This document shows positions 37,514 to 44,652 of a DNA stretch of 64,000 nt, one piece after another. A model generated the notes under the pieces. The model had not been told where the DNA came from. It made no database searches and saw only the letters and a program-made list of their open reading frames with translations. Each line of letters begins with the position of its first letter. The first letter of the stretch is position 1. The DNA lies in NCBI RefSeq assembly GCF_034424805.1, contig NZ_JAXOUF010000001.1, forward strand, positions 62,001 through 126,000. The letters run 5' to 3'. The DNA comes from Labrys sedimenti (lineage in GTDB: Bacteria > Pseudomonadota > Alphaproteobacteria > Rhizobiales > Labraceae). Both the position numbers and the translations under genes were made by a program.

Positions 37514-38953
37514 AAAAGAATTCGAACCAATTTGCCGGATTGGTCAACCCTGATGCCCGTCTTGCCGGGGCAGGGCCCGCGCAGGCGAGAGCTCTATGTC
37601 GCCATACGTAGACTGATCGAGACAGGGCTGGCGCGACCGGGTACCAAGCTGCCGACGACGCGTGACCTCGCCAAGCGCCTCGGCCTGTCGCGAGCTGCTG
37701 CCGTCGCCGCCTTCGAAATGCTCGTTGCCGATGGCTTTGCCGAGGCCCGCATCGGAGCGGGCACCTTCGTTGCGGCACGGGTACCTGCAGTCTCGGAGCG
37801 AACTGCCAGCCGCACCGGGCAGGTTTCGGCCTCGCCGGCACTGCCTTGCGAACTGGGCGTGGCCAGCATCGACGACAAGACCATGCGTGTCTTTCGCGGC
37901 CTGCTCTTGCGAAACCTCGCCCAACCGGGACCGGAACATTTTCGCTATGGCGATCCGCGTGGTGGGAACAAGTTGCGGGAAGCCATTGCGGCCTATCTGC
38001 GGGCGGCACGGGGCGTACGTTGCGATGCCGAGCAGATCGTCGTCACTACTGGTACCATGCATGGGCTGGATCTCGTTGTGCGCACCGTTCTCAAGCCGGG
38101 TGACGCCGCCTGGATCGAGGATCCATGCTATCCGCTGGCCAGGGCCACACTGGAAGCCGCGGGAGCAAGGCTGGTCGGTATTCCCGTCGACGGGGAGGGC
38201 ATCGATGCTGCTGGCGGCGAGAGTCTCGGAGGCGGAGGGCGGCTCGTCTACGTCACGCCCTCGCACCAGTTTCCGCTCGGCGTCACCATGACCATGCGCC
38301 GGCGCCTGGCTCTGATCGACTGGGCTGATCGCAACGATGCCTGGATCATCGAGGACGACTATGACAGCGAATTTCGCTTCTCGGGCCCGCCGCTCACCGC
38401 CCTGCAAGGCATGGACGGCGCCGGTCGGGTCGCTTATCTCGGCACATTCTCAAAGGTCCTGTTCCCCGGCATCCGCATCGGCTATGCGGTGTTGCCAGAG
38501 GTCTTGCTCGATAGGGTGCTGCGCCTGAGGACGCTGTCTGACAGGCAGCCGCCTACCCTGGTGCAGGGGGCCGTGGCCGATTTCCTCAACGATGGTCATT
38601 TCGCAGCCCATCTGCGCCGGGCCCGCCGGCGCGTGCAGGTCGCGCGGGACGGGTTCGTCACTGCACTCCGCCATCATTGCGGAGGTATGCTCGACTTTGC
38701 CGTGCCGGAGCATGGGCTTCATCTGGTCGCGGCTTTGGCTGCTTCGGCTGGCGATCGCGATCTGGTCCGCAGTCTGCTTGCCGAAGGAGTCGGGGCGCGG
38801 GCCTTGTCGCCAATGTATGTGGACGCACCGGCCCGTCAGGGCCTCGTGCTCGGCTTCTCGGGATTTGAGCCGGACGTCCTGACCAGCGCCGCGAGGCGCA
38901 TTGGCGATGTCCTGGGCGACGCCCTCAAGGCCGCTGCGTCGATCCGTTCATAG
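37508..38953 (+). CDS. MocR/PdxR-type GntR-family regulator with aminotransferase domain
   Basis: MocR regulators join a GntR winged helix to a fold-type I PLP-binding domain and sense PLP or an amino compound. Residues about 18-85 form the winged helix (GTKLPTTRDLAKRLGLSRAA); the remainder is aminotransferase-like, with the PLP lysine in LGTFSKVLFPGIRIGY and the IEDDYDSEF motif. The start is not certain: TTG at 37508 has AGGAAAG at 37493-37499 at good spacing and gives 481 residues; TTG 37487 and ATG 37553 are alternatives. The divergent PNPOx-like neighbour is the likely target. Confidence 0.9.
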   Translation: MDKRIRTNLPDWSTLMPVLPGQGPRRRELYVAIRRLIETGLARPGTKLPTTRDLAKRLGLSRAAAVAAFEMLVADGFAEARIGAGTFVAARVPAVSERTASRTGQVSASPALPCELGVASIDDKTMRVFRGLLLRNLAQPGPEHFRYGDPRGGNKLREAIAAYLRAARGVRCDAEQIVVTTGTMHGLDLVVRTVLKPGDAAWIEDPCYPLARATLEAAGARLVGIPVDGEGIDAAGGESLGGGGRLVYVTPSHQFPLGVTMTMRRRLALIDWADRNDAWIIEDDYDSEFRFSGPPLTALQGMDGAGRVAYLGTFSKVLFPGIRIGYAVLPEVLLDRVLRLRTLSDRQPPTLVQGAVADFLNDGHFAAHLRRARRRVQVARDGFVTALRHHCGGMLDFAVPEHGLHLVAALAASAGDRDLVRSLLAEGVGARALSPMYVDAPARQGLVLGFSGFEPDVLTSAARRIGDVLGDALKAAASIRS

Positions 38954-39376
38954 ACGATCGGTCTCTTGCCCCTCCTGCGGCAAGCCATCGGCAATCTCGT
39001 AATAGTCGCCCTTCTGATTCACGCAGATATGCTTGATCAATTTGAGGCCGGTCGGCTCGTTGAGCGTTCCCGCCGCAATGGAGATGTGGTCGCTGCCCTT
39101 GCCGTCCCAGAAGATCTGGGCGCCGCATTTGGAGCAGAAACCGCGACGCGCCGTCGGCGAAGACCGATACCAGCGCAGCTTGTTGGTCGGCGCGATTTCG
39201 AGATCGGCAGGGTCACAGGCCGCATAGGCCCCGAAATGGCTGTGTAGCCGCCGGCACAGGACGCAGTGGCAAGCCCAGACGTCGCGCACGGCGCCACGGA
39301 TGGTATAGCGCACCGATCCGCACAGGCAGCCGCCTGTCGCTCGTATGGGACGTTCCTGGCTCGTCTGCATCGTCAA
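38948..39376 (-). CDS. GFA-family (CENP-V/Gfa) zinc protein 1
   Basis: A 142-residue protein of the Gfa/CENP-V family, named for glutathione-dependent formaldehyde-activating enzyme but with few proven activities. The zinc cysteines are seen in GGCLCGSVRY, CHCVLCRR and FCSKCGAQIF. About 60% of residues match the next gene upstream, so the two arose by tandem duplication. The stop overlaps the 3' end of the convergent MocR gene by a few bases. Confidence 0.88.
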   Translation of the reverse strand: MTMQTSQERPIRATGGCLCGSVRYTIRGAVRDVWACHCVLCRRLHSHFGAYAACDPADLEIAPTNKLRWYRSSPTARRGFCSKCGAQIFWDGKGSDHISIAAGTLNEPTGLKLIKHICVNQKGDYYEIADGLPQEGQETDRL

Positions 39377-39430
39377 CTTTCCTTTATCGTCGCTCGTCGT
39401 GGGACATGAGGCAGCAGGGGCGCGCTATCC

Positions 39431-39859
39431 TCAACACCTGCTTTCCGGATCTCGCCCGCCCTCCTGGGGCAAGCCATCGGCAAGTTCGTAATAATCGCCC
39501 TTCTGGTTCACGCAGACATGCTTCACCAGCCTGAGCCCTGTGGGCTCGTCGACGCTCGAAGCCATGATGGAGACGCGAGTGCGCCCGGTGCCGATCGAGA
39601 AGAGCTGGGCTCCGCATTTGGAGCAGAAGCCGCGTCGGGCCATTGGCGACGCGCGATGCCAGCGCAGCCGCGTGGAAGGCAGGATCTCGAGATCGGCGGC
39701 ATCGCAGGCCGTATAGGCGCAACAATAGCCGTGCAGGCGCCGGCATATCAGGCAATGGCAAGCCTTCACGTCCGCCAGCGCGCCACGCACGACATAGCGC
39801 ACCGATCGGCACAGGCAACCGCCGCTAGCGCGTATCGACCGGTCGCCTTGCTTCATCAT
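39431..39859 (-). CDS. GFA-family (CENP-V/Gfa) zinc protein 2
   Basis: Paralogue of the neighbouring gene, also 142 residues, with the same cysteine pattern: GGCLCRSVRY, CHCLICRR, FCSKCGAQLF. The shared C-terminal VNQKGDYYE-(I/L)-ADGLPQEG is nearly unchanged. The two lie head to tail 54 bases apart and are probably co-transcribed. The start lies 68 bases from the divergent DUF1127 gene. Confidence 0.88.
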   Translation of the reverse strand: MMKQGDRSIRASGGCLCRSVRYVVRGALADVKACHCLICRRLHGYCCAYTACDAADLEILPSTRLRWHRASPMARRGFCSKCGAQLFSIGTGRTRVSIMASSVDEPTGLRLVKHVCVNQKGDYYELADGLPQEGGRDPESRC

Positions 39860-39865
39860 TGCCTC

Positions 39866-39893
39866 CTTGCAAATCCGGAAAATAGGACTACAT
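39866..39893 (+). promoter_or_regulatory. Probable promoter of the DUF1127-ArsR pair
   Basis: CTTGCA (39866-39871) and CTACAT (39888-39893), 16 bases apart, match the alphaproteobacterial consensus in nine of twelve positions. Start of transcription would fall near 39900, inside the palindrome listed next. Confidence 0.5.
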
Positions 39894-39896
39894 TTC

Positions 39897-39912
39897 TAGA
39901 ACTATGGTTCTA
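39897..39912. promoter_or_regulatory. Candidate ArsR operator
   Basis: TAGAAC-TATG-GTTCTA is a perfect 6-bp inverted repeat across the predicted transcription start and just before the DUF1127 Shine-Dalgarno sequence. ArsR-family repressors often bind such sites in their own promoter. Confidence 0.5.
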
Positions 39913-39926
39913 TTCAGGAGGCGACC

Positions 39927-40184
39927 ATGTTTGGTTGGATCAAGGACATTCTCGGAGATTTGCTTGCGGAGCGCCAGCGCCGTGCCAATATCGAGTACTT
40001 CGATGGCCTGAGCGATCGGGTGTTGCGGGATATCGGTATCGAAAGAAGCGATATTGAAAAAATATTCGACCGGGCCGATCCTTTCTGGCAAAGGCGGCGC
40101 CGCTCTTTCGCCGATTCCTGGACGGTCCTGAAGCATTTTGGAGGCGCACGAAAACACAATGGCGCTGGCGGATATGGCGTTTGA
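39927..40184 (+). CDS. DUF1127 (YjiS-like) protein
   Basis: An 85-residue basic protein with the DUF1127 signature in YFDGLSDRVLRDIGIERSDI (residues about 29-48). Members are small, arginine-rich proteins; a few alphaproteobacterial ones affect RNA turnover and nutrient responses. CAGGAGG lies just upstream of the ATG. The 3' end overlaps the arsR-type gene by 26 bases, so the two are expressed together. Confidence 0.85.
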   Translation: MFGWIKDILGDLLAERQRRANIEYFDGLSDRVLRDIGIERSDIEKIFDRADPFWQRRRRSFADSWTVLKHFGGARKHNGAGGYGV

Positions 40185-40491
40185 CGATGCGGCGCGGTGT
40201 TTGGCCGAACTCGGCCACCCGCACAGGCTTCAGATTTTCCAGCTGCTTATCAAGGCTGGGGATGATGGCCTTGCCGTCGGCGACATCCAGAGGGAACTGG
40301 GCATTCCCAAATCGACCCTGGCGCATCATATCGCGCAATTGCTGACGGTTGGCCTGATGACTCAGGAGCGGCAGGGCCGAGTGCAACGCTGCCGTATCGC
40401 GGCCGGCAAGGCCAGTGCCTTCGTGAATTTCTTCGTTGCCGATTGCTGTGAAGGGCTGCCGGGTATCGATGGCCTGGAAGTAAGAGCCTAG
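40159..40491 (+). CDS. ArsR-family transcriptional regulator
   Basis: A 110-residue winged-helix regulator. The recognition helix region is IPKSTLAHHIAQLLTVGLM (about residues 54-72), preceded by the usual RLQIFQLLIKAGDDGLAVGDIQ. The C-terminal pair of cysteines is reduced to ADCCEGL, so the ligand is not clear; it need not be a metal. The ATG at 40159 follows GGAGG at 40140-40144; the upstream TTG at 40138 overlaps that site. It overlaps the DUF1127 gene in another frame. Confidence 0.88.
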   Translation: MALADMAFDDAARCLAELGHPHRLQIFQLLIKAGDDGLAVGDIQRELGIPKSTLAHHIAQLLTVGLMTQERQGRVQRCRIAAGKASAFVNFFVADCCEGLPGIDGLEVRA

Positions 40492-40598
40492 GTGCATGCA
40501 CGACCGGCAGGTCACGCGCTTTTGGGCGATTTCCGGCAGACAGCGGCGCCATGCTGCTTTATAGGGACGCGATCCCTCAATTGCGTGTCGGAACCTTG

Positions 40599-41594
40599 AT
40601 GTCCTTTCTGGTCGAAACCCGTATCGTCACCGCCGATGAGGACGGCATGCGCCTCGACCGCTGGTTCAAGACGCATTTCCCGGACCTCGCCTTCGGCCAT
40701 CTGCAGAAATTGCTGCGCTCCGGTCAGATCCGTGTCGATGGCGCGCGCGCCAAGACCAATGACCGTCTCAGCAAGGATCAGAACGTGCGCGTGCCGCCGC
40801 TGCCGCGTTCTGATCCGGCGATCACCAGCGTCAAACGCTCGGCGCAGAGCCAGAAGGACGCCGATTTCATCCGCTCCCTGATCCTGCACGAGGACAAGGA
40901 CGTGCTGGTGATCAACAAGCCGCATGGCCTCTCCGTGCAGGGGGGCTCCGGCACAGAGCGCCATGTCGATGGCATGCTCGCAGCGCTGGCCGGGCCGGAT
41001 GGCGAGAAGCCTCGCCTGGTCCATCGCCTCGACCGCGACACCTCCGGCGTGCTGGTGCTGGCCAAGACACGCAAGGCCGCTTCCGATCTCGGCGCCATCT
41101 TCCGCACCCGCTCGGCCCGCAAGATCTACTGGGCCCTGGTCAAGGGCGTGCCCGCACCCAAGCAGGGCCGCATCTCGCTGTTCCTTTCCAAGCAACTCGG
41201 CATGGATGGCGAGAAGGTGCGCGTCATGAAGCATGGCGACGAGGAGGCCGTGCACTCGATCACCTATTATTCGCTGGTCGACCGTGCCGCCAATTCGGTG
41301 TCCTGGCTGTCGCTCAAGCCGGTGACGGGACGTACCCATCAGCTGCGCGCCCACACCGCCCATATTGGCCATCCCATCATCGGCGACCCGAAATATGGCG
41401 AGGCCATGGAGAACATTCCCGAGGAGTTGCCCAAGAAGCTGCACCTCCATGCGCGCCGTATCACCCTGCCGCATCCGCGCGGCGGCACGCTCGACGTCAC
41501 GGCACCCCTGCCGCCGCATATGAAGCAGAGCTTCGAGATCCTGGGCTTCGACACCTCGGCCTATGATCCCATCGTCGACGCTCCGGAGGATTGA
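40599..41594 (+). CDS. RluA-family pseudouridine synthase
   Basis: The 331-residue enzyme isomerises specific uridines in rRNA, by family most likely 23S rRNA (RluC-like). An N-terminal S4 domain (RLDRWFKTHFPDLAFGHLQK) precedes the catalytic domain with HRLDRDTSGVLVLAKT; the second aspartate of that motif is the nucleophile. GRTHQLRAHTAHIGHPIIGD is the conserved C-terminal segment. The ATG at 40599 keeps the S4 start; an ATG at 40551 would add 16 residues. A HAD gene starts three bases after the stop. Confidence 0.93.
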   Translation: MSFLVETRIVTADEDGMRLDRWFKTHFPDLAFGHLQKLLRSGQIRVDGARAKTNDRLSKDQNVRVPPLPRSDPAITSVKRSAQSQKDADFIRSLILHEDKDVLVINKPHGLSVQGGSGTERHVDGMLAALAGPDGEKPRLVHRLDRDTSGVLVLAKTRKAASDLGAIFRTRSARKIYWALVKGVPAPKQGRISLFLSKQLGMDGEKVRVMKHGDEEAVHSITYYSLVDRAANSVSWLSLKPVTGRTHQLRAHTAHIGHPIIGDPKYGEAMENIPEELPKKLHLHARRITLPHPRGGTLDVTAPLPPHMKQSFEILGFDTSAYDPIVDAPED

Positions 41595-41597
41595 GAC

Positions 41598-42275
41598 GTG
41601 AAACTTGTCCTGTTCGACGTCGACGGTACTCTGCTCGACAGCCAGCATCTGATCCATGCCTGCTTGGTCGAGACCTTCAAGGGCATGGGGCGCCCGCCGC
41701 TGCCGCGCGCGGAGATGCTGAGCATTGTCGGGCTCTCGCTGGTGCCGGCGATCCAGCGCCTGTTCGGCGACGACACCAGCGCCGGCGATATCGAGAAGGC
41801 TGCCGGCTTCTATCGCGAAGCCTTCCTCGCCCGCGTCAATGATCCGGCTTTCGCACCGCCCTTGTTCCCGGGCGCTGCCGAGGCGGTGGCCGAATTGCGC
41901 CAACGCGACGACGTGATCCTGGGCCTGGCCACCGGCAAGTCGCGGCGCGGCGTCGACCGCATCCTGGAGAGCTTCGGTTGGGAAGGGTTGTTTGCCACCA
42001 TCCAGACCGCCGATACCGCCCCTTCCAAGCCCCATCCCGGCATGATCGTGCAGGGGGCCGGCGAGGTGGGTCTGCGTCCCGAGGATGCCATCATGATCGG
42101 CGACACCAGCTTCGATATTCTGATGGGGCGCAGCGCCGGCGCTCACACCATCGGCGTTTCCTGGGGCAATCATCCGGTTACCGACCTCGCCGAGGCGGGG
42201 GCCGACCATATTATCGACGACTTCGCGCAGCTGCCGCCGCTGGTCGAAGCTTTCAAGGTGGCCGAGCCACAATGA
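41598..42275 (+). CDS. HAD-superfamily hydrolase, phosphoglycolate phosphatase-like
   Basis: A 225-residue HAD phosphatase. Motif I is DVDGTLLDS (residues 7-15, nucleophile D7), motif II ATGKSR near 114, motif III lysine in PSKPHPG, and motif IV IGDTSFDI. The helical cap is of the Gph/PGMB type. It lies between rluC-like and ATP12 genes and overlaps the latter (ATGA). The substrate cannot be told from the sequence. Confidence 0.9.
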   Translation: MKLVLFDVDGTLLDSQHLIHACLVETFKGMGRPPLPRAEMLSIVGLSLVPAIQRLFGDDTSAGDIEKAAGFYREAFLARVNDPAFAPPLFPGAAEAVAELRQRDDVILGLATGKSRRGVDRILESFGWEGLFATIQTADTAPSKPHPGMIVQGAGEVGLRPEDAIMIGDTSFDILMGRSAGAHTIGVSWGNHPVTDLAEAGADHIIDDFAQLPPLVEAFKVAEPQ

Positions 42276-43057
42276 GCGATCGTGATTTCTACGGCGACTG
42301 GTTCCGCGACGGCGCCACGCCCGATCCCATGCATGCCGCCCAGAAGGGTATGAAGCCCGAACTGCCCAAGCGCTTCTACAAGGAAGCCGCGGTGATCGGT
42401 GAGGACGGCCGGCACGTGGTCTCCCTCGATGGCCGGGTGGCCCGCACGCCCGCCAAGAACCTGCTTGCCTTCGCCGCGCCTGAAATGGCGCAGGCGGTGG
42501 TGGCGGAATGGAACGCGCAGGGGACGCATATCGATCCCTTCTCGATGCCGGTCACCCGCATCGCCAATTCCGCCATAGATGGTGTGCGTCCGGCCCGGCA
42601 GGCGGTGATCGAGGAGATCGCCAAATATGGCGGTTCGGATTTCCTGTGCTATCGGGCCGATCAGCCCGAGGAACTGGTGCGTCGCCAGAATGAAGCCTGG
42701 GATCCGGTGCTGGCCTGGGCGGCCGAGTATCTCGGCGCCGAGCTCGACGTCACGCACGGCATTCTCCACAAGCAGCAATCGCCTGAGGCACTGGCCGCGA
42801 TTGCCAAGGCGGTTTCCGGCCATGACGAACTCGGTCTGGCTGCCCTTCACGTGGTGACGACCCTGACCGGCTCGGTCATTCTCGCGCTGGCGGTGGCGCA
42901 GGGACATCTGGAGCCCGAGGCTGCCTGGGCCGCTGCCCATGTCGACGAGGATTATCAGGCCGAACTGTGGGGGCAGGACGAGGAGGCGCAGCAGCGCCGT
43001 GCCTGGCGTTGGCGCGAGATGGAAGCGGCCTCGCGCCTGCTGGCGCTGGGACGGTAA
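42272..43057 (+). CDS. ATP12-family F1 ATPase assembly chaperone
   Basis: ATP12 proteins bind the alpha subunit of F1-ATPase during assembly; the family is found in mitochondria and alphaproteobacteria. The 261-residue product has the conserved RFYKEAAV, VSLDGRVARTPAK, LPVTRIANSAID-type (here MPVTRIANSAID) and DFLCYRADQPEELVRRQ segments. It is coupled to the HAD gene, an order common in Hyphomicrobiales. Confidence 0.92.
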   Translation: MSDRDFYGDWFRDGATPDPMHAAQKGMKPELPKRFYKEAAVIGEDGRHVVSLDGRVARTPAKNLLAFAAPEMAQAVVAEWNAQGTHIDPFSMPVTRIANSAIDGVRPARQAVIEEIAKYGGSDFLCYRADQPEELVRRQNEAWDPVLAWAAEYLGAELDVTHGILHKQQSPEALAAIAKAVSGHDELGLAALHVVTTLTGSVILALAVAQGHLEPEAAWAAAHVDEDYQAELWGQDEEAQQRRAWRWREMEAASRLLALGR

Positions 43058-43063
43058 AGCGCC

Positions 43064-43254
43064 GAGGCTGGGACCGCGGACGTCCCGTCCGCCTCTTGGA
43101 TGCATCGCGCTTGCTAGAGCAAAGCGCGTTCAAGTGTGAACGCTTATTTGCTCTAACTCTTTATTCTAAGGCGTCTTTGCGATTCGAAATGACACTGTCA
43201 AATCGCAAAACGCTATAGGCAGGAAGAGCGGACGAAACGTCCGCGATCCCAGCC
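43064..43254. repeat. Mosaic of nested inverted repeats
   Basis: Four palindromes in one gap. Outer arms GCTGGGACCGCGGACG (43067-43082) and CGTCCGCGATCCCAGC (43238-43253) pair in 15 of 16 positions, and each also folds alone: GCGGACG-TCC-CGTCCGC (43076-43092) and GCGGACG-AAA-CGTCCGC (43228-43244). Between them lie TAGAGCAAA/TTTGCTCTA with an inner GCGTTCA/TGAACGC (43115-43155), and TTTGCGATT/AATCGCAAA with an inner TGAC/GTCA (43176-43209). No gene is present. Confidence 0.85.
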
Positions 43255-43285
43255 GGCGTGCTTCTGGCGCGAAATCGGATATCTT

Positions 43286-44563
43286 CTACCCAGCCATGCG
43301 CTTTTCGCACGCCGCCAGCAGGGTGCAGAGCGCCACGGCATCGGCGGCCAGCTTCACCTCGGCGAGACCAGGATAGGTCGGCGCGATGCGCAAGGTCCGG
43401 TCCTCGGGGTCCTTGCCGTAGGGATGGGTGGAACCGGCCGGGGTGAGGGCCAGGCCGGCCGCCTTGGCGAGGGCCACCACGCGCGAGCCCGTGCCTTCCA
43501 TCACGTCCAGAATGATGAAATAGCCGCCGGCCGGCTTGGTCCAGCGCGCGAAGCCGTGGCTGGCAAGCCGGCGTTCAAAGGCCTCCTCCACCGCCGCGAA
43601 TTTCGGGGCGATCAGGGCGCGGTGCTTTTCCATATGGGCGTGAATGCCGTCGAGGTCGCGCAGGAAGCGGACATGACGCAATTGGTTGAGCTTGTCGGGG
43701 CCGATGGTGCGCTTGCTCGCATTGTCGAGATACCAACGCACATTGGCAGGCGAGGCGGCGATGAAGGCGAGGCCGGCACCGGCGATGGTGACTTTCGAGG
43801 TCGAGGCGAAGACAACAGGCCTGTCGGGATTGCCCGCCGCTGCGCAGGCCTCCAGGATGTTGGCGAGATGCGGCCTGGTCTCGCCGAGATGGTGCAGGGC
43901 ATAGGCGTTGTCCCACAGGATGCGGAAATCGGCGGCGCCCGTCTTCATGCGTGCCAGTCTTTCGACCACGGCATCCGAATAGGTCTCGCCGCTCGGATTG
44001 GAATATTGCGGCACGCACCAGATCGCCTTGACCTTCGGGTCGGCAGCCAGGCGCTCGACCTCGTCCATGTCGGGGCCTTCGCCGGTGAGCGGCACCGGGA
44101 TGAGCTTGATGCCGAAGGACTCGCTCAGGGCGAAATGCCGGTCATAACCCGGCACCGGGCAGAGGATGGCGATCTCCTCTTCCTTGCTCCAGGGCTTCGC
44201 TCCGCCGGGGACGCCGCGCAGCAGCGCATAGACATGGACGTCATGCATCAGCGCCAGGCTGGAATTGTTGCCGACGATGACCTGGGCAGCCGGTGCGCCG
44301 AGCACCGGGGCAAACAGGCTGCGCACCTCGGCCAGGCCCTGTAGGCCGCCATAGTTGCGGGTATCCTCGCCGGCCTCGCTGAGGTGGTCGCGATTGCCGG
44401 GCAAAGCGAGCATGCCTTCGGCGAGGTCGAGCTGCTCGGGCGCCGGCTTGCCGCGCGTCATGTCGAGGGAGAGCTTGCGGTCTTTCAAGGCCTCATATTC
44501 GCGCGTCAGTTCGCCGTGGAGGGCGGCGAGGGCATCGGGGCGCAGTTCGGCCAGGCTCGACAT
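43286..44563 (-). CDS. Class I aminotransferase (MocR-type aminotransferase subgroup)
   Basis: A 425-residue PLP enzyme of the subgroup described as type Ic aspartate aminotransferase-like. Seen are TRGKPAPEQLDLAEG near residue 36, the PGYDRHF substrate-side motif, PQYSNPSGE, WDNAYALHHL and the PLP lysine in STSKVTIAGAG near residue 255. The C-terminal arginine in RIAPTYP matches the carboxylate-binding arginine. It ends the minus-strand block after the TRAP genes, separated from dctM by 89 bases, which suggests a role with the imported acid. Substrate is not proven. Confidence 0.9.
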   Translation of the reverse strand: MSSLAELRPDALAALHGELTREYEALKDRKLSLDMTRGKPAPEQLDLAEGMLALPGNRDHLSEAGEDTRNYGGLQGLAEVRSLFAPVLGAPAAQVIVGNNSSLALMHDVHVYALLRGVPGGAKPWSKEEEIAILCPVPGYDRHFALSESFGIKLIPVPLTGEGPDMDEVERLAADPKVKAIWCVPQYSNPSGETYSDAVVERLARMKTGAADFRILWDNAYALHHLGETRPHLANILEACAAAGNPDRPVVFASTSKVTIAGAGLAFIAASPANVRWYLDNASKRTIGPDKLNQLRHVRFLRDLDGIHAHMEKHRALIAPKFAAVEEAFERRLASHGFARWTKPAGGYFIILDVMEGTGSRVVALAKAAGLALTPAGSTHPYGKDPEDRTLRIAPTYPGLAEVKLAADAVALCTLLAACEKRMAG

Positions 44564-44652
44564 GGCAATTTCCTGTTGAGGACGATGATGAACGTCGCAC
44601 TACAGCGCAATGGCACCCGAGTCGAGCCTTTGCATCGATGGTCGGCACCAAA

